Source of the DNA: Arthrobacter sp. Edens01
GTDB taxonomy: Bacteria; Actinomycetota; Actinomycetes; Actinomycetales; Micrococcaceae
Direction: 5' to 3'
Assembly: GCF_001307035.1 (NCBI RefSeq)
Contig: NZ_LKIU01000005.1
Span: 1,412,300-1,476,299, forward strand
Length of the DNA: 64,000 nucleotides
The translations under genes and the position numbers were made by a program. A model generated the notes under the pieces. It was not told the origin of the DNA. It saw nothing but the letters and a program-made list of their open reading frames with translations, and made no database searches. The number at the start of each line of letters is the position of its first letter. Position 1 is the stretch's first letter. Positions 19,030-27,577 of this stretch are shown piece by piece.

Positions 19030-20159
19030 TGTTTTCCGCCTGTCCCTGCCGGGTCCACCAGCGCAGCGCGGAGGCGCGCGGCGGTTTGTTCCGGGGTTAC
19101 ATCTGAAATGAAGGCGCCCATCGCGGCTTCAGATCCAGCAAGGTATTTCAGTTTGTTCTCTGCCCGCCGGGGCGAGGTTACCTGGAGATGGAGGCGGTAC
19201 TTCTCCCGGCCGGGATGGTCCACGGGCGCCTGGTACCAGGCTGCGATGTATGGAGTGGGCGTCGGGTACAGACCATCGATCCGGCGCAGCACATCCCGGT
19301 AAACCGCTGCGAGTTCGGTTTGTTCATCCTCGGTGAGCGAGGGCAGGTCCGGCACGTGGCGGTGCGGCACCACGTGGACTTCTATGGGCATCCGCGCCGC
19401 GTAGGGGACATACGCCGTCCAGTACTGTCCATGTGCCACGATGCGCTGCCCTTCCTGCCCGCGGGCAAGGAGATCCGTAAAGAGATCCCCGCCGGCAGCA
19501 GCGTGGTACCCGGCCAGGGAATCGAGCTGGCGCTGCGTTGTGGGGGTCACGTACGGGTAAGCGTAAATCTGGCCGTGGGGATGATGCAGGGTCACGCCGA
19601 TGTCGGCGCCCCGGTTCTCGAAAATGAACACCTGGGCTACACCCGGCACCTTCGAGAGTTCGGCTGTGCGGTGGGTCCAGGCCCGGATGACTGTCCGGAT
19701 CCGCTCCAGGCTCAAGCCGGCGAAGGACCCCTGATGGTCCGGGGAGAAGGCGACCACTTCACAGCGGCCGGCCGCGGGTGCCTCAGCGCCGGCAGGGTCC
19801 GGCAGGGATCCGGCGGTGCCCGGACCAAAAGCGGGAAACCGGTTTTCGAAGACCGCGACGTCGTACTCCTGCGCCGGTATTTCGGTGGCGCGTCCGGGCA
19901 CGGAAGGACACAGCGGACACTCTGCGGCCGGAGGCAGGTGCGTGCGGTTTTGACGATGCCCGGCGTAGGAAATCCAGTCCCCCAGCAGCGGATCAAAACG
20001 CATAACCGGAGTATCCGGCCGCGGAGGCAGGGACCGGGTGTCCGGTGGAACTCCACCCTGGCGCAGACCCGCACCGCCGTCGTGGAAGTACAGGAGCTCC
20101 CGGCCGTCAGCGAGGTGCGTCCGGGCCGGTTCGAATGCTCCGGATCCTGCCGGATCCAC
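19026..20159 (-). CDS. galT: Galactose-1-phosphate uridylyltransferase
   Basis: 377 residues; exchanges UMP between UDP-glucose and galactose-1-phosphate. The active-site HPHGQIYAYP contains the nucleophilic His of the HPH triad. CPLCPSVPG near the N-terminus is the structural zinc site CxxC, and VHVVPHRHVPDL carries the C-terminal metal histidines. GTG at 20159 lies only 3 bases after the stop of the acyltransferase gene upstream, with a weak Shine-Dalgarno, so it is probably coupled. No galE or transporter is adjacent. Confidence 0.92.
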   Translation of the reverse strand: MDPAGSGAFEPARTHLADGRELLYFHDGGAGLRQGGVPPDTRSLPPRPDTPVMRFDPLLGDWISYAGHRQNRTHLPPAAECPLCPSVPGRATEIPAQEYDVAVFENRFPAFGPGTAGSLPDPAGAEAPAAGRCEVVAFSPDHQGSFAGLSLERIRTVIRAWTHRTAELSKVPGVAQVFIFENRGADIGVTLHHPHGQIYAYPYVTPTTQRQLDSLAGYHAAAGGDLFTDLLARGQEGQRIVAHGQYWTAYVPYAARMPIEVHVVPHRHVPDLPSLTEDEQTELAAVYRDVLRRIDGLYPTPTPYIAAWYQAPVDHPGREKYRLHLQVTSPRRAENKLKYLAGSEAAMGAFISDVTPEQTAARLRAALVDPAGTGGKQ

Positions 20160-20162
20160 CGG

Positions 20163-20975
20163 CTAGCCCGTGATCTTGTACTTGGCGCGGTCTGCTTCGT
20201 CCAGCAAAACCTGGTCCTCGGGGGTCATTGCCGACCCGCCGCGGCTTACCGGCATCCACCAGGCACCCACGGGGGCCTTCTCGGGATAGGTGTCGATGCA
20301 CTGGTCAATCCCCTCCTGCAGGATCTTCTGGAGGCGGAGAGTTTCCTCAGCGACCGGTGCGGCCGGATCGATCCTCAGGGGCTCACCAATATGGATCCGT
20401 ACCGGTGTTTTCCAAACAGCCTTCAGGCTGAGGCCGTGCCCGCGGGTGAGCATCCGGTGCCCACCCCAGACAGAGACCGGGATAATGGGCACACCGGCTT
20501 CAGCGGCCATGCGTACTGCTCCGGTCTTGAGCTGCCGGACCTCAAAGCTGCGGCTGACGCCGGCTTCCGGAAGCACGGCAAGGTAGTCGCCCTTATGGAG
20601 TTTCTCGACTGAAATGGGGTAGGCCGCTCCGCCGTTGGAACGGTCCACCACTATGTGTTCGCACCAGTCGCAGACGGCTGCCACGAACTTTTTGCGGGCG
20701 GCTTTCTTTGTGACCAGGAAGCGCATGTGGACCTTGAGCTGCTTCCACAGAAGGTATTCGGCGAACACGAAATCCAGGTAGCCAAAGTGCGTAATGGCCA
20801 CCACTGCTCCCTTGCCGGGAACCACCTGGCGGTTCAGCCCCCGGATGACCTCGTCCTTGGGCAGATGCTCCAGGCCGGACGGAATCACCTTGACCCGGAA
20901 CAGCTTCACTGCTGCGACTCCGGCGAAGACGATCGAACGGTAAACATACTTGTTAGGCCGGCGTTTGGCGGGCAC
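20163..20975 (-). CDS. 1-acyl-sn-glycerol-3-phosphate acyltransferase-like (PlsC family)
   Basis: 270 residues. The HX4D catalytic motif is THFGYLDF, the glycerol-phosphate-binding block is LPEAGVSRSFEVRQLKTGA (FPEGTRS in canonical PlsC) and VPIIPVSVWG is block IV. It transfers an acyl chain to a lysophospholipid-type acceptor at the membrane. I chose the GTG at 20975 because AAGGAG stands 7 bases upstream; the longer frame to 21053 lacks such a site. PEAGVSR instead of PEGTRS suggests a subgroup whose exact acceptor is uncertain. It leads the galT-galK run by only 3 bases, an association that may be transcriptional only. Confidence 0.87.
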   Translation of the reverse strand: MPAKRRPNKYVYRSIVFAGVAAVKLFRVKVIPSGLEHLPKDEVIRGLNRQVVPGKGAVVAITHFGYLDFVFAEYLLWKQLKVHMRFLVTKKAARKKFVAAVCDWCEHIVVDRSNGGAAYPISVEKLHKGDYLAVLPEAGVSRSFEVRQLKTGAVRMAAEAGVPIIPVSVWGGHRMLTRGHGLSLKAVWKTPVRIHIGEPLRIDPAAPVAEETLRLQKILQEGIDQCIDTYPEKAPVGAWWMPVSRGGSAMTPEDQVLLDEADRAKYKITG

Positions 20976-21070
20976 AGTCGGCTCCTTGGCTGGGGACGGT
21001 AACAGCAACTGCAGTTTATCCCCTGCTCCCGGCGAGCGGAAAAGCACCATCATGCCGTCGGCGAAGTACT

Positions 21071-21916
21071 TTAGCGCCCTTCGCCGGCGGTGCCCCGGAG
21101 CAGGAGATACTCCCAGTCCATTTCGATCCCGTTGTCTGCGGCGCGGGCATGCCGTTCGGCCAGGGATGTGAGTTCGCGGTCCAGGGCGGCTGTGCGTTCG
21201 ATGTCCTCCCCCAGTCCGCGGTAGACCCCCACCACCGGCCCGAAGTTGGCTTTGAAGAACTCCAGGAAGTGTCCGGGGTTCTCAAACCTGTCCACTGTGA
21301 CCATCTGCTGCCGGCCCTGCCAGTCCTGGACGCCCCCGCCGAACAGCCCTGAAACGTAGTCCTGGCGGCCCCAGAGCGGCGGTCCGGGAACTGCGGCCTG
21401 CGGCGGCTGGTAATCACGCATAATCGACATCAGTTCACCGACGAATCCCTCGGGGGTCCAGTTCAGCAGCGCGATCGTTCCGCCCGGACGGCAGACCCGC
21501 AGCAGTTCCGCGGCAGCGCGCTGGTGGTTGGGTGCGAACATCACACCAACACAGGAGATAACCGCGTCGAACGTCCCGTTATCAAAGGGCAGGTCCTCGG
21601 CGTCGCCCTCCACCCACTCGAGGTCGATGCCCTGGGAGCCGGCGATCGCCCTCCCGGCTTCCAAAAGTTCAGGGGTGAGGTCCAGTGCCACTATGTCGGC
21701 CCCGGCGAGGGCAGCGGGAATTGAAGCGTTGCCTGTACCTGCCGCGATGTCCAGGACGTAGTCGCCGGGGCCGATACCGGCTTCAGCAGCCAGCACCGCA
21801 CCCAGTTCGGGAACAACCTCAGCAGCAACACTCTTGTAATCGCCCAGCGCCCACATCCGGCGGTGCCTGTTTTTCAGCTCGCTGTCCGGCCCGGGCTGCG
21901 GATGGGATGTTTCCAT
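21071..21916 (-). CDS. Class I SAM-dependent methyltransferase (UbiE/MenG-like fold)
   Basis: 281 residues. The SAM-binding motif I is VLDIAAGTGNASIPAALAG, the acidic ribose contact is ALDLTPELL, and motif II/III regions are VEGDAEDLPFDNGTFDAVIS and CRPGGTIALLNWTPEG. ATG at 21916 follows CAGGAGAACC. The acceptor substrate is not identifiable; the family includes quinone, small-molecule and antibiotic methyltransferases. It is divergent from the alpha/beta hydrolase gene. Confidence 0.88.
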   Translation of the reverse strand: METSHPQPGPDSELKNRHRRMWALGDYKSVAAEVVPELGAVLAAEAGIGPGDYVLDIAAGTGNASIPAALAGADIVALDLTPELLEAGRAIAGSQGIDLEWVEGDAEDLPFDNGTFDAVISCVGVMFAPNHQRAAAELLRVCRPGGTIALLNWTPEGFVGELMSIMRDYQPPQAAVPGPPLWGRQDYVSGLFGGGVQDWQGRQQMVTVDRFENPGHFLEFFKANFGPVVGVYRGLGEDIERTAALDRELTSLAERHARAADNGIEMDWEYLLLRGTAGEGR

Positions 21917-22047
21917 GACTGGTTCTCCTGCACACTGCAAGACGTCCGGACCGGTCCGGCCCGCTGGGCCAATTCTGATCTTGGTACCAAAGAGTGTAAA
22001 GGCTCCCCGGATCCTTCCTGCAGCAGCGCTGCTGGCTATCGTTAGGT

Positions 22048-23001
22048 ATGGCCCTTCCGGAAGGTGACGCGCCAAACGCGTTCGACGCCGCTGCTTCCGG
22101 CACTGCCGCACCGCCCGCGGCGGAACTGGATTCACAGCTTGGTTCCATCGACTGGTCGGTCCTGCCCAAAGGTTCGGTGCGTCTGGGCCTGACGGTTCCC
22201 AGTGGAGTGCTTGCCGCCGACGCCATGGGTGATCCAGGATGTCCGCCGGTGGTCCTGGTGCCCGGCGTCATGGGTTCCAAGGAGGATTTCTCCCTGTTGA
22301 TGCCCCTGCTTGCAGCACAGGGCTACTACGTCCTCGCCTACGACCTGGCCGGCCAGTACGAGTCCGCAGCTGCGGGACCGGAGAATCTCACTCCCCCAAG
22401 GGACCACTATGACTACGACCTGTTTGTGGAAGACCTTTATGCAGTCCTGCAGACCCTCCGGGAGCCCGCCCACGTGCTTGGCTATTCCTTCGCGGGGGTC
22501 ATTGCCGAACTGGGGCTCCTGCGGTATCCGGAGCTTTACCGCACCCTCACCCTGATGAGCGCCCCGCCGGAACCGGGCCTGGCTTTCCGCTCGGTCAGCA
22601 TTCTGGGCAGGTTCGCTCCCCTGGTTTCCGGCCCCGCCAGTGCAGATCTCATTGTGTGGGGGGTCAAGCGGAACTTCGCCAGGGTTCCTGCCTCGAGGAT
22701 GGATCTTGTGCGCCGGCGCTTCCAGGTCACGCGCCGCCAGTCAATTCGGGACATCATTACCCTGATGCGCCACGTTCCTGATGTTCGGGCACAGCTTGCG
22801 GAACAGGCACTGCCCAAGCTGGTGGCAGTCGGGGAACACGATGTCTGGCCGAACCGGGTACATGCCGGATTTGCCCGGGCAATCAAGGCCCGGCTGGCGG
22901 TTTACCGGGGTGGGCACAGCCCGTGCGAGACCGCACCAAACCAGCTGGCGCGGGACCTGCTGGCGCTCTACGCGGACGGGGCGCCGCCGGCTGTCGGTTA
23001 G
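22048..23001 (+). CDS. Alpha/beta-fold hydrolase
   Basis: 317 residues. The nucleophile elbow is LGYSFAG (Ser in G-x-S-x-A rather than GxSxG), with VLVPGVMGSKEDF as the oxyanion strand, GEHDVW supplying the acid and GGHSPCET the histidine. The first 35 residues are Ala-rich and probably disordered. Substrate unknown. Its stop overlaps the convergent GT2 gene by 4 bases (22998-23001), so there is no room for an independent terminator. Confidence 0.85.
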   Translation: MALPEGDAPNAFDAAASGTAAPPAAELDSQLGSIDWSVLPKGSVRLGLTVPSGVLAADAMGDPGCPPVVLVPGVMGSKEDFSLLMPLLAAQGYYVLAYDLAGQYESAAAGPENLTPPRDHYDYDLFVEDLYAVLQTLREPAHVLGYSFAGVIAELGLLRYPELYRTLTLMSAPPEPGLAFRSVSILGRFAPLVSGPASADLIVWGVKRNFARVPASRMDLVRRRFQVTRRQSIRDIITLMRHVPDVRAQLAEQALPKLVAVGEHDVWPNRVHAGFARAIKARLAVYRGGHSPCETAPNQLARDLLALYADGAPPAVG

Positions 23002-23750
23002 GCGCGGCCGGGACCGTGCTCTGTTCGCCACCGGCGCCGCAGCCTCCGGCGTTCCACCGGGCCCTGCTGCTCGAAGTCCGTGCGGAAGGTTGTCCATGCC
23101 ATGGAGAGCCGCCGCCCCAGGCCCCTCCAGCTTTCCAGCGGGCGGGCAGAGACCCCGACCCGCAGGGAGTCCACCCATAGGACGTCCATGTCCGGGGCAA
23201 TCTGCCAGCTCAGATCCAGATCGTCATGGATCCGGCTGCCGGACCGGTGCATTCCCTCCCGCAGCCGTTTCCACATGGACGCGTGCAGGGCGAAGTTTGA
23301 GCCGAAAATCGGCGGATGCCCCATAAGGATGTTCATTGACCAGCGGTAACCCGCTATGTAGAGGTTCTCAGCTATCCAGCGGGTGAGCCGGTTGCCGCCG
23401 TAGAAGTTGCCGGGGCCGGTAACTGCCGTCATGGGACCGGCGTCCTCCACCAGCTCTTCCATCCGGGCCAGCCAGTACGGCGGTGGCACGGAATCGGCGT
23501 CCAGCCGGGCGAGGATGTCCCCTTCAGCCGCGTCGAAACCGCATGCGGTTGCCGCGGCCACACCCGGGAGGGCCTCGACTACCCTGCGCACACCCGCCGC
23601 TGCGCACACCCCGGCCGTGTCATCCTCGGAGCAGTTGTCCACCACCACAACCTCGTCAGGAACGCGGGTCTGCCTTGCCAGGGCTGCCAGGCAGACGGCA
23701 AGGAACGGGGCGTCGTTATGCGCGGGTATTACTACTGAAATGGTTGCCAT
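22998..23750 (-). CDS. Glycosyltransferase family 2
   Basis: 250 residues with a GT-A fold: ISVVIPAHNDAPFLAVCLAAL at the N-terminus, VVVVDNCSEDDT (sugar-nucleotide loop) and the metal-binding ARLDADSVPP (DxD). No membrane helices, so it is a soluble or peripheral enzyme. ATG at 23750 follows AGGGG. The donor and acceptor are unknown and no cell-envelope cluster surrounds it. Confidence 0.87.
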   Translation of the reverse strand: MATISVVIPAHNDAPFLAVCLAALARQTRVPDEVVVVDNCSEDDTAGVCAAAGVRRVVEALPGVAAATACGFDAAEGDILARLDADSVPPPYWLARMEELVEDAGPMTAVTGPGNFYGGNRLTRWIAENLYIAGYRWSMNILMGHPPIFGSNFALHASMWKRLREGMHRSGSRIHDDLDLSWQIAPDMDVLWVDSLRVGVSARPLESWRGLGRRLSMAWTTFRTDFEQQGPVERRRLRRRWRTEHGPGRA

Positions 23751-23830
23751 ATCCCCTGCCCTCCGGCCTATGACATCCTCCCACCGCCGCTGTCCGGAGT
23801 GGAAGGAGAAGCGGGGCGAACACGGCCGGG

Positions 23831-23870
23831 GCAGCAAAAAGGGCCGGCAGGTGCCGGCCCTTTTTGCTGC
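23831..23870. terminator. Intrinsic terminator after the nitroreductase gene
   Basis: A perfect 19-bp inverted repeat (23831-23849 and 23852-23870) with a 2-base formal loop; each arm has AAAAA or TTTTT next to a GC block. It begins 7 bases after the minus-strand nitroreductase stop and precedes the GT2 gene start, insulating the two. Confidence 0.88.
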
Positions 23871-23876
23871 GGAGGG

Positions 23877-24500
23877 CTACAGGGTGGTGGTCACGGCCTC
23901 GTAGTCGTAGCGCGGCAGGCGGTCGAACCACGGGTTCTCGCCGGGCTTTCCGACGTTGACAACCATAAAGGTGCGCTGACTGGTACCGGCGTGGAACTCA
24001 GCATCAATCGCTGCGGCGTCAAACGCGCCCATGGGTCCGGCAGCCAGGCCAACGGAACGGACAGCCATGATGAAGTAGGCAGCCTGCATGTGGGCGTTGT
24101 TGTTGCCCATAACCGTGCGCAGCTCTTCGTTGCCGTCGAACATGGCCTTGCGCTCTGCAGCGTGGGGGAAGAAGGTCGGGAAGCCTTCGTGCCATTCAGT
24201 GTCGAAGCTGAGCACGGCAACTGCGGGGGCTGAAGCGGTCTTGCCCTGGTTGCCTTCGGCCATGTGCTTGACCAGGCGTTCCCGGGCTTCCGGGGAGTTC
24301 ACCCAGGTGATGCGCATCGGCTGGATGTTCATCGATGTGGGACCCATCTTCGTCAGTTCGTAGATGGCCCGCATCTGCTCCTCCGTGACCGGTTCGGAGC
24401 TGAAGGTGTTGGCGGTGCGTGCTTCCAGGAACAGGGTGTCGAGGGCTTCGCTGCTGACGACGGCGTGGTCCTGGAGTGACTGGGTGGCGCTGTTGCTCAT
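23877..24500 (-). CDS. Nitroreductase-family oxidoreductase, RutE/malonic semialdehyde reductase-like
   Basis: 207 residues of the FMN-dependent nitroreductase fold. RTANTFSSEPVTEEQMRAIYEL, KMGPTSMNIQPMRITWV (FMN contacts) and LAAGPMGAFDAAAIDAEFH match the RutE/HadB subgroup, associated with reduction of malonic semialdehyde (3-oxopropanoate) in pyrimidine catabolism. No other rut genes are nearby, so the physiological substrate is inference. Flanked downstream by a strong terminator. Confidence 0.88.
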   Translation of the reverse strand: MSNSATQSLQDHAVVSSEALDTLFLEARTANTFSSEPVTEEQMRAIYELTKMGPTSMNIQPMRITWVNSPEARERLVKHMAEGNQGKTASAPAVAVLSFDTEWHEGFPTFFPHAAERKAMFDGNEELRTVMGNNNAHMQAAYFIMAVRSVGLAAGPMGAFDAAAIDAEFHAGTSQRTFMVVNVGKPGENPWFDRLPRYDYEAVTTTL

Positions 24501-24594
24501 GAAGAAGGACTTTCTTTTTGGCGGAGTTACTCGAGGTGCTTAACACCGCCGCCACCCGCCCCCTTCCCAATCGACCGGGTGATAATCCTCACAC

Positions 24595-25629
24595 CTACGA
24601 TTCTTCGGGCAGGTCCATCTTCCTCCGGCTCGGCTGGACCCGTGGAGGCTCACCGGGCATCTTCGGGTAGTCGGGAGGAAACGGGAGCTCGCCGAGCCCG
24701 CTTTCAAGGTCCCGCTGCCACCACTGGAGCAGCACGTCAATGCTGCCCGGACGGTCGCCGAAGTCTGCCCATGGGTCCCCTGTGTCCGCCAGCCTGTCCG
24801 GCACCGTTTCCACCGTGAAGGAACGCGGATCCACGCTCTCAAGCTCGTCCCAGGTGACGGGAGTGGAGACCGGTGCATGCGGCAGTGCCCGCGGGCTGTA
24901 TGCCCCGGCCATGGTGCGGTCGCGGTTGGCCTGGTTGAAGTCAACGAACACTTTCTCGCCGCGTTCCTCTTTCCACCACGACGTCGTCACCTGCTGTGGC
25001 ATGCGGCGTTCAAGTTCCCGGGCGGCGGCGATAACGGCGTGCCGGACGTCCTGGAACTCCCGCACCGGTTCAATGGGCGCGAAGACGTGCAGCCCCCGGT
25101 TGCCCGAGGTCTTGATATAGGCCTCGAGCCCTGCTTCAGCGAGCACCTCCCGAAGGGCGGCTGCGGCCGGAACTGCGTCGTCGAAGTCGGTTCCGGGCTG
25201 CGGATCCAGGTCGATCCGAAGCTGGTCCGGGTTATCCGAATCTTCGGCACGGGAGGGCCATGGATGGAACACGATGGTATTCATCTGCACCGCCCAGACG
25301 GCTGCGGCGGGTTCGTCAATAACCAGCTGCGGATGGGAACGTGCACTTGGGTACACCACCATTACGTCCCGGACGTAGTCGGGCGCTCCTTTGGGCGGGT
25401 TCTTCGAGAAGAACTGTTCACCGTCTATCCCGCCCGGGAAACGCTGCAGTGACAGCGGGCGGTCACCGTTGGCAGCGACGAATGCCCCGCCCACGGCAAC
25501 CATGTATGTGGCCAGATCCAGTTTGGTGAAACCGGACTCCGGCCACAGCACGCGGTCCGGGCTGGAGATGCGTACCTCGCGGACGCCGTCGGGACCGGGC
25601 ACGGAAATGGTAGTTGCTTTCGCGGCCAT
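24595..25629 (-). CDS. LigD-type DNA/RNA polymerase-primase (PolDom), NHEJ family
   Basis: 344 residues, a stand-alone archaeo-eukaryotic primase-like polymerase domain as found in LigD. The catalytic metal pair is Asp140/Asp142 in RIDLDPQPG, and the third carboxylate lies in KVFVDFNQANRDRTMAGAYS. KTSGNRGLHVFAPI is the nucleotide-binding segment. These enzymes fill gaps with ribonucleotides during end joining or excision repair. No ligase or phosphoesterase domains are fused, and the likely ligase partner LigC is encoded 16 kb away at 7155-8240. Confidence 0.92.
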   Translation of the reverse strand: MAAKATTISVPGPDGVREVRISSPDRVLWPESGFTKLDLATYMVAVGGAFVAANGDRPLSLQRFPGGIDGEQFFSKNPPKGAPDYVRDVMVVYPSARSHPQLVIDEPAAAVWAVQMNTIVFHPWPSRAEDSDNPDQLRIDLDPQPGTDFDDAVPAAAALREVLAEAGLEAYIKTSGNRGLHVFAPIEPVREFQDVRHAVIAAARELERRMPQQVTTSWWKEERGEKVFVDFNQANRDRTMAGAYSPRALPHAPVSTPVTWDELESVDPRSFTVETVPDRLADTGDPWADFGDRPGSIDVLLQWWQRDLESGLGELPFPPDYPKMPGEPPRVQPSRRKMDLPEES

Positions 25630-25688
25630 GCAGGCAGGCTACCTGCTGACCGCAGGCATGTCAGCGTTTCCTGCGGTGCTGTGGCCGG

Positions 25689-26906
25689 TCAGGGCCTTGA
25701 CGGCCGGCGGGCTGAGCGGCCGTGGACAAAGTGGTACAGGATCATTGCTGCCCCGACAACCACCGCCAGGACCGCGTACATTCCGGTGAATCCGGTCAGG
25801 GGGATGAGCAGGCCCAGCAGGAACGGTCCAAGTCCAATTCCGGCGTCGAGCATCAGGAAGAACGTGGAGGTGGCGATCCCAATCCGGTGGTCCGGAGCCA
25901 CAGTGACGGCGATGGCCTGCGCGGTGGGCATCAGCGCTCCGAAGCCCATGCCCACGAAGGCGCCGGCAATTGCCAGGACGGTGCTGTTGGGCGCCCATGC
26001 CAGCAGCCCCAGCCCCACCGCGAAGGAGGCCAGGATCGGGTAGACGACGGCGTTGTCACCGCGGGTGTCCTGCAGGCGGCCGACCACGAAGCGGGAGACG
26101 AAGACTACGCCTGCGTAGATCAGGAAAAAGCCCGACGCCGCTGCCACCATGTCCTGCTCCTGTGCGTAGGAGTTCAGGAAGGTCAGCACTCCCGAGTAGG
26201 CGACGCCGGCCACCAGCATCACCGATGCGATGGCTGCCGCGCGGGGTTCCAGGACGTCAGCCGGGCGCATCCGCCATTTCGCTGCGACTTCAGCCGGACT
26301 GAGCGTGCGTTCGGGAAGCCGCAGCGCCAGGGCAACCAGCAGGGATGCTGCGGCACACGCTGCCGTGACCATGTAAAGCACGCCGTAGCTGGTGCGGTCC
26401 ACGAGCAGGACTGCGAGGAACGGTCCGACGGCGGTGGCCAGGGTGTTGGAGATCGAAAAGTATCCGGTCCCCTCTCCGCGGCGGCCTGCAGGAATAAGCG
26501 CCATGACAGAGGCGGAAAGCGCCGTGCTGGCCAGTCCGAAAGCGGCACCGTGGATTACCCGGATGGCAATGAGGATTTCCAGGCTGCCTGCCGGGGTATA
26601 GAACAGCGCGGCAACTGTATAGAAGAGCAGGCCGGCCAGCAGCATCCTGCGCCGGCCGACGAAGTCCAGGAACTTTCCGGCGAATACCCGCGCTGTGAGG
26701 GCGCCAAGAACGAAGGAGCCGGCCGTCAGCCCGGCAGCGGTGTCAGAGGCCCCGAAGCGGTCAACGGCATAAAGCGCCATTGAGGTCATCAGAAGGTAGA
26801 AGACGAGTGAGATAAAGAAGTTCACCGCGATGGCAAGGCTGAAGGGCTTGCTCCACAGCCGGCCATCTCCGGCGTCATCCCTGGTGGATTTGCCCTGCTG
26901 CGGCAA
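25689..26906 (-). CDS. MFS transporter, drug/metallophore exporter-like
   Basis: 405 residues from a TTG start at 26906, chosen because GGAG stands 6 bases upstream; the longer open frame has no better site. Twelve hydrophobic segments; motif A reads GKFLDFVGRRRML, and VIHGAAFGLASTALSASVMALIP resembles motif C-like exporter helices. The general pattern is of an exporter with a broad or small-molecule substrate. A 15-bp palindrome (26934-26948) lies just upstream of the start, so expression is likely repressed by a dimeric regulator. Substrate unknown. Confidence 0.85.
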   Translation of the reverse strand: MPQQGKSTRDDAGDGRLWSKPFSLAIAVNFFISLVFYLLMTSMALYAVDRFGASDTAAGLTAGSFVLGALTARVFAGKFLDFVGRRRMLLAGLLFYTVAALFYTPAGSLEILIAIRVIHGAAFGLASTALSASVMALIPAGRRGEGTGYFSISNTLATAVGPFLAVLLVDRTSYGVLYMVTAACAAASLLVALALRLPERTLSPAEVAAKWRMRPADVLEPRAAAIASVMLVAGVAYSGVLTFLNSYAQEQDMVAAASGFFLIYAGVVFVSRFVVGRLQDTRGDNAVVYPILASFAVGLGLLAWAPNSTVLAIAGAFVGMGFGALMPTAQAIAVTVAPDHRIGIATSTFFLMLDAGIGLGPFLLGLLIPLTGFTGMYAVLAVVVGAAMILYHFVHGRSARRPSRP

Positions 26907-26933
26907 TGTTCGCTCCGTGTCCGTTGATTCCCT

Positions 26934-26948
26934 GTTAGGTTGCCTAAC
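26934..26948. promoter_or_regulatory. Palindromic operator candidate upstream of the MFS gene
   Basis: GTTAGGTTGCCTAAC has perfect 6-bp arms and a 3-base spacer. It ends 28 bases before the TTG start of the minus-strand MFS gene. The half-sites TTAGG/CCTAA resemble both MarR-family sites and the core of DtxR/IdeR iron boxes, but the spacing is shorter than the 19-bp iron box. The regulator is not encoded next to it. Confidence 0.6.
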
Positions 26949-27130
26949 CCAACTACCCAACGCTACTCCCGCAGGCGCGGCCGAGCGCACTGCGTGACGG
27001 CCCGCTCCGGGCCGGGCGGGCGGGATTTCGCGGACTTCCCGGCACCCTCTTCCCCGCCGGTGTGGCCAAGTGCATACTTTTCGGACACCGGTGCTGCGCC
27101 GCACCCACCATCCCCACGAGAGGACCTGCC

Positions 27131-27547
27131 ATGCCCAGCCAGATGAATCCCTACCTGAGTTTCCGCGACAATGCGGCGGAGGCCATGGCGTTCTACCAGG
27201 ACGTATTTGGCGGAACCCTGGAGAGCTCTACCTTTGGCGATATGAACATGGCCGAAGACCCGGCCGAGGCCGGCAAGATCATGCATTCCTCGCTGACCAC
27301 GGACAAGGGTTTTGTCCTTATGGCCTCTGACACCCCGGACAGCATGAACCTGGACGAGGGCAGCAGCTACTCCATTTCGCTTAGCGGCAACGACGGCGAC
27401 GAACTGCGCGGCTACTGGGACAAACTGCTGGACGGCGGACAGATGACGATGCCGCTGGAGCGGGCTCCGTGGGGTGATGTTTTCGGGATGCTGACCGACC
27501 GTTTTGGTACCAGCTGGATGATCAGCATCGAGGACGGCGGATCGTAG
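27131..27547 (+). CDS. VOC-superfamily protein, PhnB-like
   Basis: 138 residues. The PhnB/VOC fold is shown by NPYLSFRDNAAEAMAFYQDVFGG at the start, EDPAEAGKIMHSSL, and DRFGTSWMISIE at the end, matching the glyoxalase/bleomycin-resistance superfamily branch often called PhnB-like or 3-demethylubiquinone-methyltransferase-like. The function of this branch is mostly unassigned. AGAGGA precedes the ATG at 27131. Monocistronic; converges with the ABC permease gene. Confidence 0.87.
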   Translation: MPSQMNPYLSFRDNAAEAMAFYQDVFGGTLESSTFGDMNMAEDPAEAGKIMHSSLTTDKGFVLMASDTPDSMNLDEGSSYSISLSGNDGDELRGYWDKLLDGGQMTMPLERAPWGDVFGMLTDRFGTSWMISIEDGGS

Positions 27548-27577
27548 CGGCGGCTGCGGCGTTCCGGGCGGAGGTTC

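Noticed and set aside
19188-20612. 1.4-kb open frame on the plus strand across galT and the acyltransferase gene
   Set aside because: It runs antisense to two genes with intact catalytic motifs; its translation is Arg/Gly/His-rich with no recognisable motif. Such shadows are expected in high-GC DNA.
25722-26783. 353-codon plus-strand frame opposite the MFS gene
   Set aside because: Composition is Gly/His/Gln/Arg-rich and hydrophilic, and the opposite strand gives a regular 12-helix transporter.
26934-26948. Reading the MFS palindrome as a true DtxR/IdeR box
   Set aside because: The 19-bp iron box needs longer arms and a different centre; one base is missing and the outer half-sites are incomplete, so only a candidate operator is claimed.
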